From the NCBI GenBank assembly GCA_026119855.1, contig JAOWBW010000861.1, forward strand, positions 372,001-436,000: 64,000 nt of DNA, in the 5' to 3' direction. Below are positions 54,765-64,000 of this stretch, one piece after another. The notes under the pieces are model-generated. The model was not told the DNA's origin. It ran no database searches and was given only the letters and a program-made list of their open reading frames with translations. The position numbers were made by a program, and so were the translations under genes. The number at the start of each line of letters is the position of its first letter. Position 1 is the stretch's first letter. The DNA comes from Campanula takesimana (Eukaryota; Streptophyta; Magnoliopsida; Asterales; Campanulaceae).

Positions 54765-56580
54765 CATGGCAGAGGACTATCATGTTGATATTCATGTTGT
54801 GCGCCAATTTATCGAGAGAATTATTGGTCCAGAGCAAGCTCAATAACAAGAAGGGGAGCAAGAGGTGAATCCTAGGAATAGGATGGCTTCGCGTAACTAT
54901 CATTCTCAATCAATGCACTTTCAGATGGGCGATAGGTATGACTTCTATGTTAGGCCCGACTAACATTGGTCGGGGGGATTCACAGATACTACGGAGGTAA
55001 AAACCTAACATTCTTTGATTTTCGTGATTTTGGGGCTATTTTTTATTATGTTGGTATTTGGTGAAACTGACTATAGTTATGTGACGTTGTGAGTGTATGG
55101 AACACGGGGGAGTGATAACTATTGAATTTTTACGCATATAGGTCCAATTTTTCAAAAGTAAATTATGCGCACTTTTCGATTTTAAACACAATATAGTTCA
55201 CATATGAATATGTTTATGTTTTAAATTGTTATAGATGGTAACGTACCTTTGCCGTATTTACCATCAGAGAATCAAATCCTATGTTTCCACTAAGACGGTG
55301 GCTGAGCTACAGAGGGGACTACCGGCTGAGGGTGGTCTACGTGCCCAGATATGGGAGTTGGGATTTGGTCCCTTCTTTCATACGGTGACAGCCATTAACT
55401 CGACCTCAAAGGTTATAGGGATCGTGAAGATGTGTCGTGAGTTTTGGTGGGACAATATGCACAGGTTCCACTTTAGCTGGGGAGAGGTTAGTATGACTCC
55501 CACAGTTTTTGCTATTACGGGTTGCGGTTTACTTACATACCACTCCCTTTTATTGAGAGTTTGACTGACAACCCAGAGCGTCGGAGACAGCTGTTAGGCT
55601 CTGAGTTGGGGTTAGGTAAGAAAGGTTATGGCTTTGAGGCTGGTAGAGTGCATACAAATCTCAAGGCTGCGATTGCTTCTTTCACACCTGCTGTGGATGA
55701 CATAGGCTGCCTTGCTAGGGATTTGTTATGGTATGGGCTTTCTGTGACTCTCTTTCCCAGTGCTGGTACTTTTTGTCGGTATTCTCTGTTGGCAGCCTTG
55801 GCATATTTGTTAGTGGTCATGAGATTTCTTGGGGTGGAGATGGTTTGGCGGAGGTATACCGGGCCTTGGATGCCTGCTCAAGGAGGGGCACTTCCTCGTT
55901 TGACTTCTTTCAGTTTGCCTTTGAGGTAACTGCTTTGCTTTTTCTGCACTTTTCACTCCGTTGTTTGTCAACTTAAACTGTTTTCTGGTGCTATCATTAT
56001 AGGTGGGGGTCTATGAGATCTTTAACATAGCACCCTTCATACTGAACCCCTATGACAAGACTGTCCCGGTGTTGTATTTCTAGAGCAAGGGTAACTGTGC
56101 GACTGGTGGGTCCAAGGCACGAAAGACAACTGATCTTGAGAGGTTTGCTGCCTTGTTGCGTGGGGGTTTCCAGCTGAATTTCAAACTTTTCCCTTGGTCT
56201 TATGATGTGGTGGCGGGGGTTGGTGATGCACATACTTTCACCACTTCTAGGTTTTTGTTAGTGGGCTTGTCAGGTGATGCCCTATATTTGGGAAAGAGGG
56301 TGTGCCGCCAGCATGGGGCGCAGCCCGAGGTTTAGGCTTTAAGTGATCCTCCCTGAGATATGTTGTCTCCGGCTAGGCTTCAAGCCAGTGAGGGATTACT
56401 TTGCAAGATCTCCCACCCGTGATTATTTGGGTGGACCAGACTATGATTGGTTCTTGCTGCGCCGCTTAACTAGCCCACAAGCGATGGCCAGGAGAGGTGG
56501 CGGAGAGGGGGACGAGTGCGGTCGGTTTTGCTAGGAGGTCACGGCATGCGATAGATATGCCCTGATTCTATGATACCACT
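54765..56580 (+). pseudogene. Plant mobile domain (PMD/MAIN-like) pseudogene
   Basis: The first exon starts MAEDYHVDIHVVRQFIERII (ATG about 54766) and ends near 54995. After a 240-bp intron, the domain proper starts at 55235, containing ELQRGLPAEGGLRAQIWELGFG, FWWDNMHRFHFSWGEVSMTPT and DIGCLARDLLWYGLSVTLFP. A GT-AG intron fits 55928-56002, then VGVYEIFNIAPFILNPYD and FLLVGLSGDALYLGKRVC. This is the aminotransferase-like plant mobile domain. Breaks include stops after EQAQ, VRPD and VLYF, and a frame change near 55548. PMD genes occur both as host MAIN-like genes and as passengers in plant transposons; which applies here is unclear. Confidence 0.75.
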
Positions 56581-56689
56581 AGGGTGATTTGAGTAGGTAT
56601 GGATACCGAGCATGACTTGACTCCAACGGATGCTGATGAGGTTACTAGTGCTCAGCTTCCCCAGCTTGGTGCCACGGTATTATCTATTG

Positions 56690-57440
56690 TGACTGCCTTT
56701 CACTTGGGATCCAAAAGATTCCTGATTGCAATCTCCAATGTTTCCCATAAAACATTGTCTACCAACAAAGCCTTCATCGTGATCTACCAGAGAGAAAAAC
56801 TATTCTTCCCATTGAACTTGTCGATTAATTATGATCTTTGACCCATCTTCTCATTTTCTGCAGCGGAACCCTAGATCTCTAACCAACCAGGCTATGGAGC
56901 CACTTATTAGAGCAATAAACAAGACTTGACGACAAATAAAATCAAACAAAAGAACACATATTTATGTGGTTTACCAACTTGGCTACGTCCAATGGGAGGG
57001 GAGAGAATATTATTATCAATCTAGAAAAACAATTACAAGATCGCACTAATCTACGATTCACGAATTTTGGTCTCAAAATTTCTGACTGTGGAAACCCTAC
57101 ATCTAAAATTATTGATTTTTCTCTGAGCAATTCAATACAATGATTTGTGTTAGGATGACTAATCTTATTAATACTAATCTATTTCTAACCCTGAAGACGG
57201 AAGGAGTGCTTTTTATTATCCATAAAGGATTAATAAACATCCCACATTTCCTGCAGTCAGCGCCTCCGACCCACTAGGCCCATTACGTCGCACGGCCAAG
57301 TAACCAAACGTGCATGCCCGTGATTTGCGTTCTCCAAAATCCAACTCTCAGATGTGATTTCCGCACGCCCGATTATGTACACCTATCTGCTCTGTTCTAG
57401 GAATCATGAGATATTCTTGTTGTATAATCCTCTAACTTGG
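56690..57440 (-). other. LTR-like debris
   Basis: The minus strand around 56950-57130 has the phrase 'ggacgtagccaagttggtaaaccacataaat', common in copia LTR/leader regions as I recall them, and a CpG-bearing stretch (TTGGCCGTGCGACGTAATGGG) at 57276-57298. No boundaries or partner seen. Confidence 0.3.
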
Positions 57441-57539
57441 CGTCCCAAATTCAAAGGCATTATCCAAACAATATATAATTGAACACTTATACACCATCCA
57501 GTTCAAAATAGATACCTTTTGTTTCTTTTTAAAATATAC

Positions 57540-58300
57540 AATACAAAGTTTCATTAATAAATTTCAAGAAAATGCTCCACAACAGCGAGAAGCTCATTCA
57601 CAAGCAAAGGATTTCGATCATGACGTACAATCAAAAATAAATTGTTCGCCTCCATAAAAAATCTTAACTCGTCTCGAATAATGAAGCGTAACTCTAAAAT
57701 AAATATCGTTTGAAAATATAACTTAGGATGTCCAAATGTTTCTCGAAGCATAACTTGAACACAACCCAACATTAGCCTTCAAAAATTGCCAACATGGAAA
57801 ATATTTGGCACTGAAAACACAAAAATGTAAAACACTTGGGAAGGCAATAAATGTCCAACTAAACTAAACATCCAAAGCATTGCAATACAGAGAAATTCAA
57901 ATAACACACAAAGGCTCTCAACAAATGGGGAGAATGCAAATGCTCTAGACAAAGGAGAGAAAACGAAGGCTCTAGACGAAGGCTCTCGACATGTACTAGA
58001 AAAAACCCTTGATTGCACCATAAAAATGACGGCGGGGAGAGCAATTGATATGACCACTTCGACCACCTCCACCAATCTTCCTTAAATCCATAATCTTTAA
58101 ATCTGATAAAAAAAATCATAAATTATTGAAACGAAAAGAAGAAAAATTTACAAACAGAAAGAAAAAACATTAGATAAAACGATTGTTTTTGCAATCTCAA
58201 TATTAAAATTACAAACAACCGTTAAATATTAAAGAGAAGGAATCAGTGGAGAAGAAGTCAGAGATAGAGAGAAACATAGAGAAGGAGGGGATAAAATAGA
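57540..58300. repeat. Dispersed repeat, copy 1
   Basis: Shares a diverged order of words with 62050-62830: a 'tttcattaataa'-type start, '(a)atatttggc-ctgaaaa', 'gcaataaatg/ttgcc', 'ggagagaatgcaaaggctc', then 'cttccttaaatc', ending in A/G-rich sequence. The 98- and 86-codon minus-strand frames have no recognisable domain. Class unknown. Confidence 0.4.
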
Positions 58301-58398
58301 TATCTTTTTAGAAGTTGAAATTTGGTTCAAATACTTGCCGTTTAAGGATTGAAGCCCTTAGATGCTAAGTTTACCCCTACTGTTTCAAGCCTTTAGAT

Positions 58399-59140
58399 TA
58401 GACATGCCCAAACGGTTCCGGTTCCTGGAAAGCCAGAACCGTATTCGAACCGTCCTAATCCGGTTCCCGGATCCCGGTTCTATCAGACGGTTTCGGTTCC
58501 GGTTCTGACGGTTCAAACGGTTCCTGCCAATAAACTCTTTTTTTTTTTTGCAGTTTAGTTCAAATCTGTCAGAAAAGTAATTGCTTCGAGCTAAAAAGTT
58601 ATAAAACTAACTAATTTGATTTTTTTTAAAGCCAAATTAAGTTATTTTTTAATAAATTTGGTTAGTTTATTATCAAGCATGTAATAAAAATAAAAAAAAT
58701 ATTAATTTTAAAAGAGAGGACGGTACCCTTGTAATTTTATTAATAAAATTAAAAATATTACAATCAGGTAAGTGTTTTTTTTTTTGTTAACTTAAAATCT
58801 TTCAAAAAGAAGGTCAAAATTGGTCAAACCTGACCAAAAAGTTAAATACAACCGTTACTAACAACTATATTCCTCCATGCGCCTAACGGCTATTAACGGG
58901 AAGGAAGGGGGGGGGGGGCAACTAGTTTGAATCTAGTGACCGTTGGAACCGTTCGGTTCCACAGTCCCGGTTCCCAATTCCGTAACCGCCAGTTCCACGG
59001 TTCCATTAACCTTGGACCCGTATTCGAACTGGCTATACACGGTTCCCAGTTCCGTTTGGTTTTCGATTCTGACGGTTCTTGGTTTTATCCGGTTCCCGGA
59101 TCCGGTTCCACCAGTTCCCCATTCCTTTTGGTCATGTCTA
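58399..59140. mobile_element. hAT MITE with GGTTCCGG subterminal repeats, 742 bp
   Basis: TAGACATGCCCAAACGG at the left and CCTTTTGGTCATGTCTA at the right; perfect 8-bp duplication ctttagat at 58391-58398 and 59141-59148. Both ends are filled with GGTTC(C/G)GG words (58410-58530, 58945-59120), likely transposase-binding sites. The 93-codon frame at the right end is made of these repeats. Confidence 0.93.
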
Positions 59141-59335
59141 CTTTAGATGTTAATTTTACCCCATTGTTTCACTTGCATTGTATTGATTGTACTTTTGGAA
59201 TGAAATAACGCATGAGAGAGTGGAACAATTAACAATGATACTTTTGATATTTGCTTTATAAAGATATATCAATAATTTTATTTCTTAAAATCTTTAAAAC
59301 GATATTTATTTTAAATTAAAAGGAGTATTAATTAT

Positions 59336-60014
59336 GTCAAAATCTTGAGAAAAACACATTTTTCTTAACTTTCATGTAAAACGTGTTTTTAAACAAGCGG
59401 GTGATATTTTTTTAAATATGTGAAACTTCTTTTAAAAAAACACGCGCTGACATTGTTGTAAATAATCAGAACTTCTAAAAACCTCGTGGCACTCTTCAAA
59501 ACTGCAACAGGCATTCTTAAAATGCACCGGCGATACTTTACACTCAAACTGGTTGTGCCAGCGCAATTACTTTGTTGTGTCAGTTCATGTGTATTTTATC
59601 GCCAGTGAGAAAAATATATAAAAATAAAAAATTTGAGTTTTTAGTGCAAGTGAGAGTGTATTGTAGTGTCAGTTCTAGTGTTTTTGATAATCAATTGTAG
59701 TGTTTTTTATAGCAGTGAGCATTTTGTAAGAACCATAAAGGGTGAAAAGAACCTTTAAGACTGATAGCCAAAAGTTTTGAAATTGATAGCTAGAACCTTT
59801 GAAAGTGACACCCAAAAAGTTTTTTCTAAAAGGAAATTTCGAGTTCAACAATGTTTAGGATGATCAGTTGCTATGTTACAAATGTCTAGTTAGTATGTTG
59901 AGGAGTGTCAAATGGTGTTACGAAGTTTTGATTATTTACAAGCCACCTCGCATTTTCTTAAAAACACATTTTTGTTAATCACTAGGAAAAACGCGTATTA
60001 CAGGACACTAACCC
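59336..60014 (-). mobile_element. Mutator-type MITE, family 'CGTTTT', copy C1
   Basis: Flanks attaattat (59327-59335) and attatttat (60015-60023) match at 8 of 9 positions. Left end GTCAAAATCTTGAG; right end CTAGGAAAAACGCGTATTACAGGACACTAACCC. It lies 24 bp from copy C2 in the opposite orientation. Confidence 0.7.
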
Positions 60015-60038
60015 ATTATTTATCAAAACAAAATTAAA

Positions 60039-60993
60039 GGGTTGGTCTCTCGTAAAACGCGTTTTACCAAGTGATTAGGAAAAACGTGTTTTGCAAAAAC
60101 GGCGCGATTTGTTGGAAAAAAAAAACTTCAAATGACAATTTGAAGGCCTAACGACGTTTTTTTTGGCGATTTTAAACACGAAATCAGGGGGCAAAGCTCG
60201 ATGACTTTTGTTTCTCTTCAAATTTCTTTTCAAAAAAACTCATCTGGATATCGCTTTCAAAGGTTCTGGCTATTCAATTCAAGGTTCTGGCTATCAGTCT
60301 CAAAAGTTCTTTTCAGCTTTAAAGGTTCTTTCAAAATGCTCTCTGACTATCAAAAACACTACAACTGGATATTAAAAACACTAGAACTGACACTAAAAAA
60401 ATACACTCTCACTTGCACTAAAAAAAAAAAATCATATTTTTTATTTATTTTATTTTTTTTAATTTTTTTTCTATACATAACCTATTATTTCTATACAGAA
60501 CCTCTTAACTTGATACCCAGAAGGTTTGTTTGCCATGACTTTGTTCAAATATCAATAAAATCATATGCAGAGGGCTTTATTATTGATGTCCAGATCTTTT
60601 TGAGGTTGATATCCATACTTTTTCTTGGTCAAGATTTTCTTAAAATGTTGATATCCAGAATGTTTGTTGGCCATGACCTTGTTCAAATGTCATGTCCAGA
60701 TGACTTTATATATATATCCAGAACAATTTGATGTTGTAATCAAAAATGTTTGTTGGCCATAACCTTCTTCAAATGTCATGTTCAGATGACTTTATATATA
60801 TATATCCAGAACAATTTGATGTTGATATCCAGAATGTTTGTTGGCCATGACTTTCTTCAAATGTGCTTTAAAAATTACATACAAAAGACTTTATATTGAT
60901 ATCCACAATATTTATAAAAATGCCACCGCGCTTTTTTAAAAACACGTTTTTTCTGAGCGTTTTGTAAAACGCGTTTTACCCCAGATTTTGGCA
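60039..60993 (+). mobile_element. Mutator-type MITE, family 'CGTTTT', copy C2
   Basis: Ends GGGTTGGTCTCTCGTAAAACGCG and CGCGTTTTACCCCAGATTTTGGC. Flanks aaaattaaa (60030-60038) and aaaataaaa (60994-61002) match at 8 of 9 positions. The longest of the four copies, with expanded direct repeats (GATATCCAGAATGTTTGTTGGCCATGAC, 60650-60850). The 176-codon frame at 60201 is repeat-derived. Confidence 0.75.
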
Positions 60994-61002
60994 AAATAAA
61001 AT

Positions 61003-61575
61003 TAGACTATTTTTTCCGGTACTGGGTCTGTAAATGAGTAAGTACTAAGTGGTACACATTAATGCTATCGAATTAATTGGGCACCAATCATCTGGTCCGT
61101 TACTGATAATGGATTGGCGGCCCAGTATGACCATTTCCCATCCGAATTCCAAATGAAAATTGTCCGCAGAAGCCCACAGTGCCTACTTCACAACAATCTT
61201 ACAATTGCTATATAAAGGACAACTGTACCAAAAAAAAAATATAAAGGACAACTAATTTCTTTGCATGGTTTCATAATCATTAGGGCAACACTTATAAATA
61301 CTCCTGTCCAATACAGTATATGTCTAAATGGCTTTTTGACCAAACCGTTAGCTTAAAAGATAAATAAATTATTCTTTTACTCTTACATTGAAATGTTTTT
61401 CAGTTTAGTTGTTTTATTGTGAGAAGTGATATAGGTGAGATAGACAATTAATAAGGGTAAATTTAGGGTAAATTTGATACTTTATTCATTAAATTGTTGT
61501 AATAAATTTTTTCTTTAAAAAATTATCAATCGTGTTAAATTGAAAGCTATTTTGAACAAAATGAAGTAGCAATAA
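61003..61575. other. Gene-free spacer
   Basis: No open frame of interest, no terminal repeats. Nothing seen. Confidence 0.55.
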
Positions 61576-61771
61576 GAGTTGGTTTTGGGGAAAACTATTT
61601 CCTCCTTCAAGTTATAAAAAGTCCACTTTTTAACTCTTTAACTCTAAGCCTTAAACCTTAAAGGGCCTAAACCCTCTCTAACCTTAAACCCTAAACCCTA
61701 AAATTTAACCCCTATAAAAACAAGATTTTTTTATAACTTATGGAGAAACTAGTTTCCCTCAAAAATTTCTC
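61576..61771. mobile_element. Telomere-repeat MITE, copy 2
   Basis: 196 bp, ends GAGTTGGTTTTGGGG and CCCTCAAAAATTTCTC, perfect 9-bp duplication tagcaataa (61567-61575, 61772-61780). Interior CCTTAAACCCTAAACCCTAAAA. Confidence 0.9.
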
Positions 61772-61793
61772 TAGCAATAAACATATCAATTTA

Positions 61794-61966
61794 GAGTTGG
61801 TTTTGGGGGAAACTAGTTCCTCCATAAGTTATAAAAAGTCTTGTTTTTTAATCATTCTTAAACCTTAAAAGGCCTAAACCCTAAACCTTAAACCCTAAAC
61901 TTTAACCCATATGAAACAGGACTTTTTATAACTTATGGAGAAACTAGCTTCCCCAAAAATTTTCTC
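61794..61966. mobile_element. Telomere-repeat MITE, copy 3
   Basis: 173 bp, ends GAGTTGGTTTTGGGGG and CCCCAAAAATTTTCTC, perfect 9-bp duplication atcaattta (61785-61793, 61967-61975). Interior CCTAAACCCTAAACC-type words. Only 22 bp from copy 2, same orientation. Confidence 0.9.
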
Positions 61967-62049
61967 ATCAATTTATCGCTTAGATTTGCTACCCATAATT
62001 CTGAATTATGGAAGTCATAATCATATCTATAAGATTCGAGATTTTTTAT

Positions 62050-62830
62050 TTTTTTTTAATGAAACTGCCATTAAATTAAGGGCAAAAGCACAAAAATATG
62101 AGTAGGTTCTCTACAAATATAAGAGGCTCAACCCAAATATAATCATTCACGACAATAGCAGTTACAAATACATTAAAAATGTAAAAAGAGGGATGACGAA
62201 AGAGGGTGTTTGTGCATAAAGTTGCACTAGCATTCTTGATCCTCCGCCTTGTACCTCTTGTAGCAATACCCTGGAACGCACAGATGCCTCTCCAAGCGTA
62301 GCTTGGACACTGCCATATATCGGCATTCACAAAACCCCCCACCAAGAAATATTTAGCGTTGAAAATACTATATGTAAGGCCTCTGGGTTAGCAATAAATT
62401 GCCAACCAAACTTCCAAGCCATGCTATCATCCTCCACTGATGATTCCACAACGATTGACGAGAAACAGAAGAAAAATGCAAGGCTCCCACAACGGAGAGA
62501 ATGCAAAGGCTCACACAACGGAGAGAATACAATTGATCAAACACCATTTCAATTTCAATAATATTCCTCTTCAATTATTCAAAAACTGAAATAAAAAACT
62601 TAAAAACGAAAATCGAGAAATAACCAGATCTGGAAGTAGATTTAGAAAGAGATCTCTGTCTAAATCTAAATCCAAATCTGGATTAAAAAGAGTGTTTAAT
62701 CGAAGAAGAACTTACAAGATCAATAGAAAAGTCAAGAAAAAAGTTGGGTGAAACCGGAGAGAAGAAGGAGACAAATTTTGATGGAATGGACATGCATGAT
62801 TTAAGAATTGAGAATAATATAACCGAAATA
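62050..62830. repeat. Dispersed repeat, copy 2
   Basis: Diverged counterpart of 57540-58300, including a duplicated 'caaaggctc(c/a)cacaacggagagaat' unit at 62478-62530. Frames of 63-89 codons on the minus strand carry no known motif. Confidence 0.4.
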
Positions 62831-63579
62831 CAATTCACGCGATCTGGAATTCATTTCGACTTCCATGAATTTGGAATCCCTATCCACTTATGGTTCATAT
62901 GAAACCAAATCAAAGTCCCGTCTCAGAAATTTTGCTCTTGCTTATTTATTTACATCGTACTAAGAGTTCATTTTTCTTTTTGGGTAGAAATGGAAAAAAA
63001 AACTTTATGTTTCAAAATCAATAAATGATGACACCCTGATTTTTGGAGTCAAAGAACAGATTCTTCTATCTTTATGTCTTCTGAACCTAGAATCATAACA
63101 CAACCAAGAACATCGTTAGTACCAAGCGGGTTTGAATCCGGCTTAGGCCTTCGGGTGTGTGAGTAAGATCTATGAGGAAAACCTAAGAACAAGGCTTTGA
63201 ATGTCTAGGGAGTGTGATTAAGGTTAGAGCACGTACCTTGCCAATGGGGGCGAATCGGGTTACTAATAGGGCTCAAGTAGAGAGAAAAGGATCGTTATCC
63301 TGTCATTAACTACCTCTATCCTTGTAAATACACTTGTCGCGACCTGGTTGGTTTGTCAGGAAAAGACACTGAAAAGTAAGCGAGCATGTCGTTGGTGGGA
63401 TAAAGCATGCCGTTGATACTAGTAGGATGAGGGCTTTGGGGGGTGAAGAACAATTATGTAATTTTGTGAGGGCCGTCTTAACCCGCTTCCCTAACAATGT
63501 AGATATGGCGGGTAATGCTAGGAGATTGGTTAACCTTGCCGGAGAACGTGTGACTGGTGGAGCTGAGCCTGTGACTTAG
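62831..63579. other. Spacer upstream of the right-edge open frame
   Basis: No identified element. From about 63446 one plus-strand frame stays open (EEQLCNFVRAVLTRFPNNVD...) up to a TAG at 63577-63579 directly before the next ATG, so the coding sequence may once have been longer. Confidence 0.4.
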
Positions 63580-64000
63580 ATGGAGGCCCAATTTGACGAT
63601 GATGTGCCCGCTAATGACCATGATAGAGATGGCCAAGTGACCCCTGGGTCCATTATTGAATTGAGTAGTAAGGAGGCTAACCCCGAAGCTGATGTGGAAG
63701 CTAAATCTTTCTTGGACGAGCCTGCCCGTGAGTCTGTAGGCGAGAGCCACTCCGGGAAGAGGATGATAGGAGTGGGTGAGTCTTCAAGTACTCCTATTGA
63801 TGAGAGGCAAGAATTAAAGATATTGGCCCCTGATACTACTCGTAAGGTGGACCAACTACATTTGCTCATCCAAATGGTAAACTCCTTCCCCGAGGGTTAT
63901 GCCAATAGGGTTGTGAGTCAGTTAGGAGCATCTAGCTCAGGAGCGAGTTCATGGGCTAGAGACGATCAAGATTCTGATGATAACCTGTTGTCCTGGTTTA
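63580..64000 (+). CDS. Open frame running off the right edge, unknown acidic protein
   Basis: From ATG 63580 the frame stays open for 140 codons to the window end. The product is acidic and Ser/Glu/Asp-rich (MEAQFDDDVPANDHDRDGQV..., later HLLIQMVNSFPEGYANRVV). No domain is recognised. Codons look like real coding sequence and the region is much less AT-rich than its surroundings. The same frame is open upstream of a single TAG, so this may be a broken or TE-derived gene such as a gag N-terminus. The small minus-strand frames across it are shadows. Confidence 0.4.
   Translation, partial: MEAQFDDDVPANDHDRDGQVTPGSIIELSSKEANPEADVEAKSFLDEPARESVGESHSGKRMIGVGESSSTPIDERQELKILAPDTTRKVDQLHLLIQMVNSFPEGYANRVVSQLGASSSGASSWARDDQDSDDNLLSWF

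Noticed and set aside
60201..60731. 176-aa Phe-rich frame as a membrane protein
   Set aside because: It lies in the direct repeats of a MITE and its hydrophobicity comes from T-rich sequence.
61576..61966. Interstitial telomere from a chromosome fusion
   Set aside because: The CCCTAAA-like tracts lie inside small elements with their own 9-bp duplicates.

Overview
The window looks like a 64-kb, gene-poor stretch of plant nuclear DNA, most likely an angiosperm and probably a eudicot. The evidence is Ty1/copia and Ty3/gypsy retrotransposons primed by initiator tRNA-Met, hAT and Mutator-like DNA transposons, Stowaway-type MITEs, a plant mobile domain (PMD) pseudogene, and captured fragments of a plant EF-hand/TPR protein gene and a plant MAPKKK-like kinase gene. 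I see no intact host gene, rRNA gene, tRNA gene or CRISPR array. Almost every long reading frame is transposon-derived.

Layout. 1-4.5 kb: a copia LTR remnant, a hAT MITE and a Mutator-type MITE. 4.5-8.35 kb: an internally deleted copia element with 222-bp LTRs and TSD ATAGT. 9.16-17.94 kb: a long-TIR Mutator-like element (MULE) holding a Stowaway-like MITE (itself split by a solo LTR with TSD CCTAG) and a decayed 6.2-kb copia element. 18.6-33.5 kb: a very large MULE-like composite with an exact 9-bp TSD. Its arms carry tandem arrays of a roughly 23-bp unit. Inside are captured TPR and kinase fragments, the front end of another copia element, and an 8.3-kb chromovirus-like gypsy element joined to it at a short homology. 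34.3-39.7 kb: a four-deep nest (Stowaway-like MITE, then hAT, then MULE, then MITE fragment), with TSDs TA, GTTGTGAG and TTAACCAAA for the outer three layers. 39.7-42.4 kb: a second Mutator-type MITE and a candidate hAT. 42.4-54.5 kb: diverged LTRs around a young 8.5-kb minus-strand copia element (identical-length 1,493-bp LTRs, TSD TGCTG). That element is nearly intact except for one in-frame UGA between Gag/protease and the rest of Pol. 54.7-56.6 kb: a PMD pseudogene. 56.7-64 kb: LTR-like debris, a hAT MITE, four more Mutator-type MITEs, and an unrecognised open frame running off the right edge.

The most interesting signal crosses family boundaries. Short, CpG-rich, six-base-stem palindromes occur in clusters of two to seven in copia and gypsy elements that otherwise look unrelated. 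Forms include TGGGCG-AC-CGCCCA, GCGGCCGC, TGTGCG-GT-CGCACA, CTCGGCCGAG and CCGTACGG. Five elements place them 20-100 bp upstream of a recognisable TATA box; others place them in the untranslated leader or in mid-LTR. I know of no standard annotation for this and treat it as a candidate shared regulatory or silencing module. All boundaries and TSDs were read by eye; no database search was possible.
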